64,000 nt of DNA from Paratrimastix pyriformis (Eukaryota; Preaxostyla; Paratrimastigidae), in contig JAPMOS010000001.1 in NCBI GenBank assembly GCA_027972325.1, positions 1,591,821-1,655,820 of the forward strand, read 5' to 3'. The position numbers and the translations under genes were made by a program. Below are positions 53,171 to 64,000 of the stretch, piece after piece. Each line of letters starts with the position of its first letter. Position 1 is the stretch's first letter. The notes under the pieces are model-generated. The model was not told the DNA's origin. It searched no databases and saw only the letters and a list, made by a program, of their open reading frames with translations.

Positions 53171-56100
53171 TGAGTGCGTGAGTGCATGCTTGCGTGAGTG
53201 CATGCGTGTGCGTGTGGCCGCCACGTTTTCCAGCCCAGCTGCTCCCTGTCTTCCCCCACCAGCGCCCCGCCCAATCTGCACGTGCCCTCGGTGCACCGGT
53301 TTTACGAGGCTTCCGCCGCGCGGTGGGCCCAGCTGCGGGGGAGTCAGCCACCCGTCCCGCTGATCTCGGTGGGCGCCGGCGTCAATGACGTCCTCGTCCG
53401 CACCGACCTCACAGCGTCCGCTTGCCCTCACCCCACCGCATCGCACACGTCTCTTGCGCCGCCGCCAGGGTCACGACCGTCTTTCCGGATGGGGCCCCGC
53501 GCGCAGGCTGGCCGATGGATGGGGGCCGCTGCAGGTGGCCCTGGGCACGTCGGCCCTCCGCGGGGCCGGGATGACCGTCGACCACCAGTGCCTCCTCTGG
53601 TGCAACCAGGCCGTGCGCACCCTCTGCCGGGCCCTGCACGCCCTGGCCGCGGCCCCGCCCCTCGAGACCCGCAGCCAACTGGAGGCCTTCGCGGCTCTCG
53701 TGGAAAGGTCGGCCCCTCCGGCCCACCGGCCCCTGACGTGGCCATCGCCTCCAACCCGCCGGCCTTCCGTCGATCGCCTCCCCAGCTCAGACACATCCGC
53801 CCTCTGTCGTCACCATCTCCTGCCTTCCCCTCCCGTCCCCTTGCCCGTCCCCTTCGCCTCTTGCCCATCCCGGGCATGGGCCGGCTGGCTGCTGCTCGGG
53901 CATGGCAGCCCCTTCCCCTCGAGCTTCTTGGCGAGCCAGCTCGTGCCGGCCAGCGCGGCCCCGCCCCCAATGGCGAGCGAGCCCCCGGCTCCGCCGCCCC
54001 ACACGGACGGCGAGGCTCCCGACCGCAGCGTCGCGCTGCCGGAGGACCCCGCGCAGTGCCGTTCCCTCCGCCTGGCGGGCTGGGGTGCCCGCCGGTCGGG
54101 GGTGCTGGTCGTCTCGGTGCGGCGCCCCGGCGCGGCCGCTGCCGATTGGGGGGCCCTCGACGAGGAGGCCTTCTGTGACTCCATCCGGTCCGGCCTTCGT
54201 CTTCGGGTCCCGGGCGGCCCGGCGGCGCCCGAGGGGGACCCGTGGCCGCTCGTGTGGGCCGCCATCCCTGGCCCGGGCCACGTGACGGGCTTCATGCAGC
54301 GCGACGGGCCTGTCCCCGCCCCGCCCCCCTACGGCTCCGAGAGCCCCGTCTGGGCCCAGGCCCCGCACTGGGCGCCCATCTGCATGGCGCGGGTTGCAAT
54401 GCCCGACACGGGTCTGCGCTCCCCGGATGGCCCGCATGCCCGTCCGGGTCCCAACGCCCTCGACCCGTCTCGGCTTCTTCCCCTCGCGCGGCCCGCTGGC
54501 TGCCATCTTCGGGCGACGTTCCCTTTGCGCACATCCCCTCCCCTGACGTGCTCTTGCACACGCCCCACATTGGTCCCCACGTGGCGGCGCAGCCGAACGC
54601 TTGGCGACCTTCTGGGTCCCCTCCGGGCTGCCCCGGGGGGTGCAAGCCCGCGTCACGGCCCTGCCACCCAGCCCGACCGACACGACCGACACGACCGACC
54701 CGACCGACCCGACCTGGGCGGGGGCCCATCCGTACGGGCTGGCCCGGGCTGTGCTGGGCCCCCTGGCGGCGCCGCTGAGGCTGACCCGTGGGCACGCCCC
54801 CATCATCGAGCTGCGTCTGCCCTCGCCCAGGGCTGCCGCCCCGGACGGCCACGGCGCGGCAGGAGCCACCACCGGCACGCGACAGCCGGCTGGGGCCGCC
54901 TGGTGGCGGGGCCTTTGGGGTGCCTCAGGGGCGGACCGGCTCCCTCCACTGGCGGGGACCGCCGGGCCCCTGGGCGACCTGGCGATGCACAGACTGGTGC
55001 TGCGTCGCATTTGGCCCCCCGGCGCCCAGGCGGGTGGCCCTCAGGCTGGGGGCACCTTCGATCCGGTCCTGTTCCAGGTCCGCCGCCATCGCCCCGCCTC
55101 GGCCGCCCGGCTGACCCGACCCCGCCTTGGGTGTGTTGGCGGCGCCCCGGGCAGGCCTCGGCGGGCAGGCCCACCGAGCACCACTGGACCCACTTCGCCC
55201 AGCCGGCGCCCGATGATGCCGAGGCGGCCGCCCTCATCGGGGCCCCCATGCCGGCTCCCCTCCGCACCGGCACCGGCGCGAACCCGTCCGCCGCCAGGGG
55301 CCGGCTCCACGCGCTCTTCCCGGGTCTGCAGGCAACCCCGCCCCGCCCCGTGGCTCTCTGCTGCTCCGCTGGGCCATGGGCTCACCACCGTCTGCAGCCC
55401 TCCGCAGCCTCGAAGGGTCCCGGGCCCCTCCGCTCGAGGGGAACCTGACCCGGGCCGGCTGGAAGGCCGTTCCCTGCGAACCCCCGCCCCACGAGCGGCT
55501 GGCGACGTACGCCATGCTCGCCGCCAGGCCCCGCCCCCGCCCTGGGCCCCGCTGGAGCCCAGCCGCACAGGGCTGGTGCCTGGCCGAGCCCCTCCAGGGG
55601 CAGGGCGCCTACGACCGGGCGCCCCGCTTCCAGCCGGCCGCGGACCCGACGGTGGAAGGCCAGGGCGGGGTTGGGCTGCACCCTGGGCCTGCGGGTGGGC
55701 GGTCGCTCTTCCTGCTGGTCGACCCGGCCGCCGAGTACGAGGTCCGCCGGGCATCCCCCCCCCCCCCCCCCCCCCCCCCTCTCTCTCTCTCTCTCCCCTC
55801 CCTCCCCCAACACGCCCGCGCCCAGAGAGCTCGAGGGACGGGAGAAGGCTCGGCTCGGCTCCATCTCGAGCTCCGTCCCCCCGCTAGGCTGTGCTATCGC
55901 TGGACCTCTGGGCCTCGCTCAGCGTGGCTGCCCGCCGCCTGGTGACTGCCGTACCCACGGCCACCCTGGGGGCCGCGCTGGGGGCCTTCGCCTTGACTGT
56001 GATCGAGGCCCTCCGCCAGCCGGCCCGCCAGCCGCCCAGCCGCCGCGGTCTGCTCCGAGCCCCCGGTGGGCGCTGGCTCTTGGGGCGGGCGGGCGGGCGG

Positions 56101-57486
56101 GCGGGCGGGCGGGCGGGCGGGCGGGCGGGCGGGCGGATGACCAAGGGCATGTCTGTCCGCAAGGCGCAGGGGCGGCCTTGCTGGGAGCCCTGGCCTCCTT
56201 CGGGCGGCTGTGCCGGTGGGGCCTGGGGGCGGCCGCGGTGGGCCTGCTGCTGGGAGTGGCCTTGCACGACCCGACGCCTCTCGCCGCCCGGCCCGACGAC
56301 CCTGCGGCGGCCTCCTCGGCGAGCGCGAGCTTCCTCGAGCGGGTCACGAGCATCCCCAGCGGGCCCCTCCGCTGGGCGGCGGCCTGGCTCCTCTGGCGGG
56401 GCCTTCTGCTGGCCGCCGGGGCTGCGGTCGGCTGGGCCCTGGCCCTGGCCGTGGCTCTGCTGGGCCTGGCCCCGCTCCGCCTGGCACTCTTCGGATGGTG
56501 GTCCGTGCCTGCCCAATGCCCTCCGTTCTTCCGCCTGCCCCCCCGTTGCCCCGCCGGCGTTCCCACATGCCGCTGTTGTTGTTGCTGGTGATTGGCAGGG
56601 TCCCTCCGTTGAGCCGACCGGCGGCCGTGGGCCTTCTGGCGGGCCTGGGAGGACTCGCCCACCCCCGGGTGCCCCTGCTCCTGAGTGCCCTGGCGGCCCT
56701 CCGCACGGCCCCGCAGGGACATGGGCACGCCATCCAGCGGGCGCCCGCCAAGGAAGGAAGCCGCAGGGCGCTCTTGGGGCGGGCCTGGCTGCCGGTGCCC
56801 CTGGTGGTGGGGCTGCTGGTCGCGGCGGCCGCCTTCGGGGCGCCCGAGTTGGCCGCCGATGGCCGGTCGGCCTGGCTGGCCTTGCAGGCCGCACGCCGCA
56901 CGGGACGACCCCTGGCGAGTCTCCTCCAGTTGAGGCCCCTCCGGTCGCCCCTGGCGCCCCTTGGGGGCCTCCTCTGGGCCACGGCTTGGTCCCTGGCCGC
57001 TGCCGGGTGGGCCCGTTGCCACGAGAGGCTCCGGGAGGGCAACCCGCCGCTTCGCCTGACCCCACGCGGCCTCGAGGCCGCCGCAAGCCAGCTGTGGGCC
57101 TCGAGGTCAGCAGGCATATCCCATCCCCCCCCCCCCCCCCCCCCCCCTTTTTTTTTTTTTTTTTTTTTGTTGTTCACCATCTCAATGGCCCTGTCCTCGA
57201 TTCTCAACGATGCGCTGCTGTGGGCATGGGTGGCAGGCTGGCCATGCTGGCCATGTTTGCAGGCGCCGGCCTCCTGGCGTGGCCTCAAGCCGTCCACCGA
57301 CTGTGGAGGGTGGGCCTCCTCGCGGTGGCGGCTGGTTTGGGGCTGGTGCTGCTTGAGCCACCACAGATGGCCGCCCCTCAGTCCCCGAGCATCCACAGGA
57401 GCCGGTGGGGCGCCATCGCCACCGTCGGAGTAGAGGGCGCAGCCATGTGTTGTTCGCCTGGAATTCGAGAGTTTTTGCTTCCTTGA
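52062..57486 (+). CDS. PGAP1: GPI inositol-deacylase (PGAP1 family), 5' end approximate
   Basis: PGAP1 removes the inositol acyl chain from GPI-anchored proteins in the ER. The first recognisable exon holds a signal-anchor helix (TLFAVTIGLALLYFAVAAAY), then NRCEMTYM and FPPYYKLVRYVEGLP, as in the family. Next are FPILFIPGNAGSANQ, FYAVDFDEELSALSG, and the lipase serine motif VVGHSMGGVVAHSLA (near 52863-52890). Then come VPLISVGAGVNDVLVRTDLT and MTVDHQCLLWCNQAVRTLC. The C-terminal half is a series of hydrophobic membrane segments (for example ALLWAWVAGWLAMLAMFAG, LLAVAAGLGLVLLE) and the stop is at 57484-57486. No in-frame ATG lies between 51950 and the first helix, so a short upstream exon or another start is needed. 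It is divergent from ATM with only about 115 bp between. Confidence 0.85.
53052..53206 (+). repeat. (GTGC)n and (GT)n microsatellite in PGAP1 intron
   Basis: A long TGCG run with (GT)n at its start fills an intron between exons reading LAAPLASAP and PPNLHVPSVHRF. Confidence 0.9.
55757..55796 (+). repeat. Poly-C plus (CT)n tract in PGAP1 intron
   Basis: About 22 C are followed by (TC)n. This is on the sense strand, inside an intron. Confidence 0.85.
56088..56137 (+). repeat. (GGGC)n microsatellite in PGAP1 intron
   Basis: About twelve GGGC units lie between hydrophobic exons. Confidence 0.9.
57126..57169 (+). repeat. Poly-C/poly-T tract in the last PGAP1 intron
   Basis: About 22 C are followed by about 21 T on the sense strand. 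This is an extreme polypyrimidine tract upstream of the final membrane exon. Confidence 0.9.
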
Positions 57487-57576
57487 TGGGTTGAGCCACC
57501 AAAGCGGGGGGGGGGGGGGGGGGGATGTACACCGGAGAACTGCAGAAAAGCATCCACAAACGAGCGGGGAATCTGG

Positions 57577-59099
57577 CTATTCGAGGGGCATGGCAGCGCG
57601 CTCCTCGTCCTCAGCCTTCTTGGCGGGCGCAGGAACGGCTGCAGGGGCGACTGGGGCGGCCTCGTGGAGCTCGATGAACTCGCGAAGAACCACTGGGGGG
57701 GGGGAGGGGGAGGGAGGAGGAGGAGGAGGAGAGATTTCAGGGCCAGGCGTCCACAGGGAGGCAGCTCCAGACCGGTATTCTTCAGGGGCATCTGGAAACG
57801 CATCGGGTGGAGGCGAGTGTTGGGGGTGTCCATGTTGCGCAGAATCTGTGCAGGTTTGTCTGCAGGAGCGAGTTGGATGGGTGGGTGAGTCGTGTCGGCA
57901 CAGGGGAGGAGGAGCGGCAGACTTCTCTCGATGATGGTGATGTCCACGTTGCTGCCCGAGCCCTCGTCGTTGAAGATGCCCGCCAGGACGGCATCATGGA
58001 CAAGATCTTTGCACTGATCCAGCTGGGGCAAGATGGGCAAGGGTGAGCCGAGATTCGTGTGGAGGAACACGAACAGACCGTCAAATCGTGCGAGTAGCGG
58101 GACTCGAACATGGACATGGCAGCCATCGACCCGGAGCCCATTGTCACATAGTCGAGCGAATCTACGCAGGCTCGTTCAGCAACGAGGTCGTGTCCCGAAA
58201 CAGACCTGTGGACCCGTGGGGCCACACCTGGTAAATGTGGGGCCCAGTAAAATCGACGCCGCCCAAGACCAGGGCAGCAGAAACGTAACCCTGATACCTA
58301 CACCGAGAAGTTGAGTGAAAGAGAGATGACGACACAGACGGGAAAAGGTGTCGCTTTAGGAGAACGCAAGCCACATCGACACGTGATTGCCGGCCCGAGT
58401 TGAGACGAAGAAGTTTGAGATTGCTCGAGATGAGCTCTGTGTGCGCGTGCAGGTGCGGGTGTATGGGAGGGAGAGGGCGTTGAGTTGGAGAAGTTTGTCA
58501 GACGAGCACAGGCCCCAACGAGGGGTGGAACAAAGGTCCTCGGGAAGTCAGTCTCTCAAGACAGACGGGTGACATGTTCCGTGTCAGCAGCAGTCCCAGC
58601 ACCGCAACAGTAAATGTTAGGTGCTATAAAACCGAAGAATTAACGATCTGCTTGTTCGCGAAAGGAGACCGGACCAAGATAGTGAATCTTCGAACAATTC
58701 TTATCGGCAATGATGGCCTCAGAGGTGGCGCGAGTATCCGCGCCCAAAACCACGCATCCTTCGCGCTGGGTTCCAATAGAAAAATATTGGATTTTCGCAA
58801 AGCGCGGGGAAACCAGACATGACAGATCAAGCCACAGATGGTGGTGCCCGTCTTCTTCGCCTTCGGAAGCACCTTTTGATCGGCTGGTTGAAGCTTCCTA
58901 AGGAGGGAGAAAATGATCGAGCGGTTCGGGGGAAAAGAAAAACGAACAGAGACGCCATATTCTGGTGGCTATGACGGTGGTGATGTCGAGCTTGACCGGA
59001 AAACACTTCCGGGTGCGGCGAGTGAAAGCAAAACCCGTCTGGGTCGGATGGTTTAGGAGGAGCTGGTGCATACCGCGACTCACCGTTGGCTCCGACCAT
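57577..59099 (-). CDS. PSMB7: 20S proteasome subunit beta2 (PSMB7 type)
   Basis: Beta2 carries the trypsin-like active site of the 20S proteasome. The start MVGAN at 59099 joins, across a GTGAGT...CAG intron, to [12 protein letters not shown]. The propeptide end and catalytic Thr1 are in [14 protein letters not shown]. Then come [20 protein letters not shown] and [10 protein letters not shown], spliced to [17 protein letters not shown]. Next are [19 protein letters not shown] and [12 protein letters not shown], spliced to [39 protein letters not shown] and VDITIIER. The C-terminal extension reads [25 protein letters not shown] and AAMPLE to the stop at 57577-57579. Four donors here read GTCTG or GTCCG. 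Thr1, the Asp and Lys of the active site and the SGS loop are all seen. Confidence 0.95.
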
Positions 59100-59305
59100 G
59101 CAACCCCATCAACACGACATCATCGCATCAAAACATTCCTGGTTGCCCTTATCACAAAATCCTGTTCTTCTGGCCTTCGCAAAAAGTACGCAACAAATTG
59201 GGCCACATTTAATCATTTGTCCAGCCTCTTCTCCACCCGCAAATCTGATCGGATTTTAAAAAAACAGACAGTTCTCACTCCGCGGAGAAACACCCCAGTG
59301 CAAGC

Positions 59306-60175
59306 ATGAGCGAACCCCAGCAGGAAGGCCAGGAGGAGCAGGTTGAGTCGCACGATCCCCACTATGATCCTATCATTTCTCTTCCGCTCGTGGCCGTCGC
59401 CTCCGGCGAAGAGGAGGAGGAAACCCTTCTGAAGCTGTCTGTCGTCATCGTTCACTTTCGGTATATATGAGTTCTTTGTCGCCTTCTCTTTGCGCCCCCG
59501 GCCTTTTATCGTCCCACGATTGAATACAGCCGCGCGAAGCTGCTCCGGCTCGATAAGTCTCAGGCTCAAGCTGAGTGGAAGGAGCGTGGGATCGGCGATA
59601 TCAAGTTCCTGCGTCACCGTCAGACCGGGAAGATTCGCCTTCTCATGCGTCGTGACAAGACCCTGAAGATTTGCTGCAACCATTTCTGTCTGTGGCCATT
59701 CTGTTCAATTAGCCACTCACTCCAGCTTTCACGTGCCCCCAGTCCATCCTCAAATGAAGCTGCAACCCAACGTGGGCAGCGATAAGTCTTGGATTTGGGG
59801 TGCTCAGGATTTTGCGGATGAGGAGGTCTGTGACGCGACTTTTCTTTTTTTCTCACAAAAAAGTTCTTTTTTATTAGGTGAAGAGCGAAATTTTCTGTGT
59901 TAAGTTCACTGCCCCTCAATGTCTGTGCTGCTGAACGTCCTCTTCTCACATTGACCACGTCCTACCCTTCAACCTATATAGTTGCTCAGCAGTTCAAGGA
60001 AGTTTTCGAGAAGGCTATTCGGGGCGAGACCATTGAGGCCATCCCTGATGCCACTCCCGCTCCCGCTGCCCCCGCACCTGCTCCCGCTGCCACTTCGACT
60101 GCTGCTCATGAAACTCCTGAGGCCCCCGCCGCCGCTCCTGCTGCCTCTGCCGAGGAGAAGAAAGAGGAGCACTGA
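59306..60175 (+). CDS. RANBP1: Ran-binding protein 1 (RanBD)
   Basis: RanBP1 binds Ran-GTP and promotes GTP hydrolysis and cargo release in nuclear transport. Five exons, 59306-59436, 59530-59687, 59743-59825, 59878-59920 and 59982-60175, join to 202 codons plus stop with no leftover bases. They read [96 protein letters not shown] and [12 protein letters not shown]. This is a complete Ran-binding domain with its WKERG and basic [10 protein letters not shown] blocks, followed by an Ala/Pro-rich tail ending EEKKEEH. All four introns (93, 55, 52 and 61 nt) begin GTCTGT. It is divergent from PSMB7 with 206 bp between starts. Confidence 0.95.
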
Positions 60176-60531
60176 GGAAACTGATCTTTGCACCCTGTTT
60201 GTTCGGATTCTTTCGGGATGTGTACCTCCCCCAACTTGTCCCTCTTCTGCCTCTCGTTTGGAACGAGAAAGTGGGACACTGCTGGGTCGGCACACTTTGC
60301 TGGCCATGAGATCCGGCGGTGGCAGTCTCAATCACCCGGGACTGCAGCCCCGTTGTGCCTGTTCGGTCCCTCCCGATCGATGCGATGATATTCTGTTTTT
60401 CTGTGTGATGATGCCAAAGAAGCGCTTGTCGAGAGAAGCCCTGTTGTTGTGGTCGGGTGCCCGAGCGGAGGACGGCGGGGGAGGGTCTGCGAGCTTAAAT
60501 CGTTCGGGTCCTTTCCTGTCAGGAAATTTAC
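60176..60531. other. Convergent intergenic region between RanBP1 and transketolase
   Basis: This is sequence between two stop codons with no supported gene; probably both 3' UTRs. Confidence 0.6.
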
Positions 60532-63500
60532 TTAGTCCAGGAGGGTGGCGGTCACGAAGGGCAGCTGGGGCAGGGGCTGCTCGTGGAAGAGCTGCGCCAG
60601 ACGGGCGGCCTTCTGGGCGATCTTGGGGGCGGTCAGGCCGAAGTGGTCGTAGACCTGCTCGGCGGGGGCGCTCAGGCCGAAGGTGTCCACACCCAGCTGG
60701 CAGTGCGAGTACAGGCACCAGGGGGCCGTCAGACCCGCCTCGACCGAGAGGACGGGCGCTCCGCCAAGCAGCGCCTGCTTGTAGGCCATGGGCTGGCGGC
60801 GGAAGAGCTCCAGGCAGGGGGCCGAGACAACCCGAATCTGTCGGCCACGCGCGCGGGGAAGGACCGAGGGAGGCGGTGAGAAAGGGACGAGAAAGCGGGG
60901 AGCGAACGAGACGGGGAGGGGTGGAAGGAGGGGCCCGCGAGGCGCGCAGACCTTGAGGTTGGGCAGGGCGGCAGCGGCCTCGACGCAGGGGGTGACCTCG
61001 GTGCCCGTGGCGATGAGGATCAGATCGGCCTTCTCGCCCGCGGCGGGGCCGGCGATGGCGTAGGCGCCCCGGGCCACGCCCTCGACCGAGGTGGCCGCCT
61101 GGCAGGTGACGTTCTGCCGGGAGAGGACGATGGCCGTGGGGCCGTGGTGTTCCAAGGCGGCCGCGTAGGCGCCGGAGGTCTCGTTGCCGTCGGCGGGCCG
61201 GACGACGAGCATGTTGGGCAGGGCCCGCAGCTGGGTCAGCACCTCGACGGGCTGGTGGGTGGGCCCGTCCTCGCCAACGCCGATCGAGTCGTGCGTCAGC
61301 ACGTAGATCGCCCGGGCGTGGGACAGGGCCGCCACGCGCATGGCGCCCATGGCGTAGCTGCAGGCCGCGGCACGGGGGGGCGAGCGATGAGCATGAGGAC
61401 CCAAACGACGCGCCCGGGACCGGGAGTCACAGGGCGGGCGGAGGCGCGCACGGACCCCGAGAAGACGAAGAAGGTGGCACCGAAGGGGATCAGGCCGGCG
61501 CCGTAGTGGGCCATGCCGTTGAGGATGGCCACCATCGCTGGCCCACCCGGAGAACACGGGGCAGAGGCACCCACGTCAGAGAGGATCATGTGAGCGGACC
61601 GGGCTCCCCGCGGGGAGGGGAGAGGGCGGGCCGTGGAGGGCGGGCCGTGGAGGGCGGGCCGTGGAGGGCGGGCCGTGGAGGCGGACCGTGCTCGCGGATG
61701 CCGAAACGGAGGTTGCGGCCCTCGTAGTGACCCTTCTGGAAGTCAGTGCTGCACTTGAGGTAGTTGCAGGTGGAGGGCGTCACATCGCACGAGCCGCCCA
61801 GCAGCTCGGGGAGGGCGGGAGCGAGGGCGTTCAGGACGGCCTCGGAAAGCTTCCTGCGGACCGGCGGGTGCGGCGTGAGCTCGGGGCGAAATGGACGGAG
61901 CAGGCGGGGGAGGGGCGCCGGGCAGGAGGGCGGGGGGCCGACCGAGTGGCCTCCTTTTTGCCGGCCGGGAAGGTCGGCAGGGCGGCGCGCCAGTTGGCGG
62001 GCAGCTGGCCGCTGGTGAGGCGCTCGAGCTCAGCAGCCTGCAGCCCCAGCAGAGGCGACCGGCACACGAGCCCACGGAAACCAGCCACGAAGCCAGCACC
62101 CGAGGGAACGAATGAGGCCGGGGCGGGCAGAGGATGGGGGCGGGGCTGCATGGGGACACGGCAAGGGCCGGACCTCGGCCGGGTAGGCGGCGCGGTAGCG
62201 CTGCATGAGGGCGTCCCACTGCTGGTTGGAGCGGATGCCGGCCTGCTTGACGGCCTCGTAGTACTGGGCCACCTGCGCGTGCCGTGCCCCATGTCCATGC
62301 CCATGCCCATGCCGGGTCAGCGCGGGCCCGGACCGAGGGGGGCAGGCGGACCTCGGCGGGGACCTGGAACTTCTTGGCGGCGTCCAGGCCGAAGCGGGTC
62401 TTGAGCTGGGCAATATCCTCCTCGCCCAGGGGGCTCCCGTGGACCTTGTGGGTGCCGGCGTTCTTCGAGCCATACCCGATGACCGTCCTGGAGAGTGTCC
62501 ACGGGTGAGACCGCGCCGGAGAGGGGACCGGCCACAGACGAGACGCGGATCAGGGTGGGCCGATCGGTCACCTGCTTGGCCGCCTCGACGGCCCGCTGGA
62601 TGGCGTCGTGGTCCTCGCTGCCTGGCGCGCCCCAAGCACCAACCGGGCAGGGAGAAGAGCCGGGGTTTGGCCAAGCGCTCGGCGCCTCATCCACCCAACC
62701 CCACAACTTGCCACTCATCGAGCCCTCGATCCTAGCCCGAGGCCCAGCCCGAGGCCCAGCAGCCGGGGGCAGAGCAGACCGTTGGCGACGGCCATGGTGT
62801 TCCAGCCGTAGGCCTCGAAGCGCTTCAGCACGTCCTCCGTGAAGGAGATCGTGGTGGGCCCATCGATGGTGATGTGGTTGTCGTCCCAGAGGACGATCAG
62901 GTTGCCCAGGCCCAGATGGCCCGCCAGCGAGGCCGCCTCGGCCGAGACGCCCTCCTCGAGACACCCGTCGCCGCAGAAGACGAAGACGTGGTGGTCGACG
63001 GGCTTCACGTCGGCCTTGTTGAACCGGGCGGCAAGGTGGCGCGAGGCCATGGCCATACCGACAGCGTTGCTGATACCTAAGCTCGCCGCCAGACCAGAAG
63101 TGCCCACTGAGAGGGGCGGGGTGATGGCATGGGGGACAGACCCTGGCCCAGAGGACCAGTGGTAACCTCAACGCCGGGAACCAGGTTGTTTTCGGGATGT
63201 CCTGCGAGGCTGCAAACCGGTTTAGAAAAGCCAAAAAATTGTGACCGAGTCCGGACCGGCTATTCAGGGCACGGAAAGTGCTGAGCTCCTCGGCACGAAT
63301 ACCATAACCAGAAAGATAGAGCATGGTGTAGAGAAGGGAGCTGGCGTGGCCGTTGCTCAAAATAAAACGATCACGGTTGAGCTACCAGCCAAAAAATGGA
63401 AATGAAAGTTGTGATAAGAAGAAAAGAAAAAGCAAACCCAATGGGGATTCTCGGGATTAAAGTGCATCACCTTAGAGAAGAGGACATGCGCCATGGCGGC

Positions 63501-63645
63501 CATACCGAGGGGGGCGCCTATTCAGCAGATGTGGATACCTGGCGATGGGGGGCTGGGGAATTTACAAACCAGGGTGTCCACTGTTGGGCTTCTGGACAAT
63601 ATCGGCGCAGAGGCAGCGGATGGTGGCAGTGGCAAGGTTATCCAT
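60532..63645 (-). CDS. TKT: Transketolase
   Basis: Transketolase is the thiamine-diphosphate enzyme of the pentose phosphate pathway. The start [18 protein letters not shown] at 63645 leads to KPNSGHPG. Exons continue with [30 protein letters not shown] and the ThDP/Mg motif [20 protein letters not shown]...[12 protein letters not shown]. Then come [49 protein letters not shown] (catalytic Glu in the GxREH motif) and [20 protein letters not shown]. Next are [36 protein letters not shown] and [11 protein letters not shown]. The C-terminal domain reads [13 protein letters not shown] to FVTATLLD and the stop at 60532. All catalytic motifs are present, at the family's usual length of about 660 residues. 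It has at least nine exons. No targeting extension is obvious, so it is probably cytosolic. Confidence 0.95.
61623..61690. repeat. 15-bp GGAGGGCGGGCCGTG minisatellite in TKT intron
   Basis: Four tandem copies end at the exon border whose donor (sense strand) is GTCCGC. Confidence 0.9.
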
Positions 63646-64000
63646 ACTCAAAGTCCTCGAGTCGGGAAAAAATGCACGGGGTACCGTCAGCTGTGCCGGG
63701 CTTGGCACCTTTCCGGCCTTCTCAGCGCGACTGTTTCGGGTGCGACGAAAAAAGCCCATCATTAAAAGGCGGGAGGATTTCAACCATCTTCTAGATGCCA
63801 CGAAGCCCCGGGTTTCTCAGAAAAAGGCAAATGTGCGTGAAGTAGCGCTACAAGCGATATTCGTGGGGGAAAGAAACACTAATAACAACGAGGGTGGTGG
63901 GAGGAGGGAGAGAAAAAAGGAGGGAGGGAGAAAAAAGCATCCATTCTCGGTGTGCAACACCCGAATGAATCAAAAGGGCACGCACAACATTCAAAGGATG
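63646..64000. other. Upstream region of transketolase
   Basis: No gene is supported. It has a purine-rich GGGAGGGAGAAAAAAGGAGG block at about 63897-63940. The transketolase promoter should lie here; an in-frame N-terminal extension to about 63700 cannot be excluded. Confidence 0.5.

Overview
This window reads as nuclear DNA of a GC-rich, intron-rich eukaryote. Almost every gene is split into short exons by GT-AG introns. Many of these introns are only 35-60 nt long, while others are swollen by simple repeats. The families present are eukaryotic: ATM kinase, SEC16, EDC4/Ge-1, PIG-U, PGAP1, a 20S proteasome beta subunit, RanBP1, AMSH, CLN5, CFAP418 and transketolase. CFAP418 argues for a ciliated or flagellated cell. 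No rRNA, tRNA, CRISPR array or bacterial operon layout was seen. I cannot name the species. A free-living protist is my best inference.

Layout from left to right. 1-5000: the 3' end of an RRM protein (+), an unrecognised protein (-), a LysM/UBA-like protein (+) and a small ANCHR-like candidate (-). 5019-11250: EDC4, the mRNA decapping scaffold (-). 11900-13058: two small unrecognised genes (-), one a predicted single-pass membrane protein. 13253-15240: PIG-U (-). 16149-24771: SEC16 (+). 25017-25361: a perfect (GGT)n array of about 115 units, between the convergent ends of SEC16 and AMSH. 25425-30502: AMSH deubiquitinase (-), CFAP418 (+), a [2Fe-2S] ferredoxin (+), CLN5 (-) and a YpeA-like GNAT acetyltransferase (-). 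30593-51947: one very large ATM/Tel1 gene (-), from the TAN motif to FATC, with a near-intact 1.28-kb Tc1 (DD34E) transposon in one intron. About 52062-57486: PGAP1 (+). 57577-63645: proteasome beta2 (-), RanBP1 (+) and transketolase (-).

Functional themes. Three genes act on ER and secretory biology: SEC16 at COPII exit sites, PIG-U in GPI attachment and PGAP1 in GPI remodelling. AMSH and CLN5 act in the endolysosome. EDC4, proteasome beta2, RanBP1, ATM and transketolase are housekeeping. Neighbouring genes often start head to head with 90-210 bp between start codons (AMSH/CFAP418, ATM/PGAP1, PSMB7/RanBP1).

Three observations stand out. First, most 5' splice sites do not follow GTRAGT but a GTCTG/GTCCG consensus; all four RanBP1 introns begin GTCTGT. 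Second, an 'xFFD' acidic-aromatic motif recurs at the extreme N-terminus, near the C-terminus and at the last residues of SEC16. Third, introns carry different minisatellites and long homopolymer tracts that are nearly always C on the sense strand. Exon joins given below were worked out by hand from reading frame, splice dinucleotides and family similarity. Joins not stated explicitly should be treated as unresolved.
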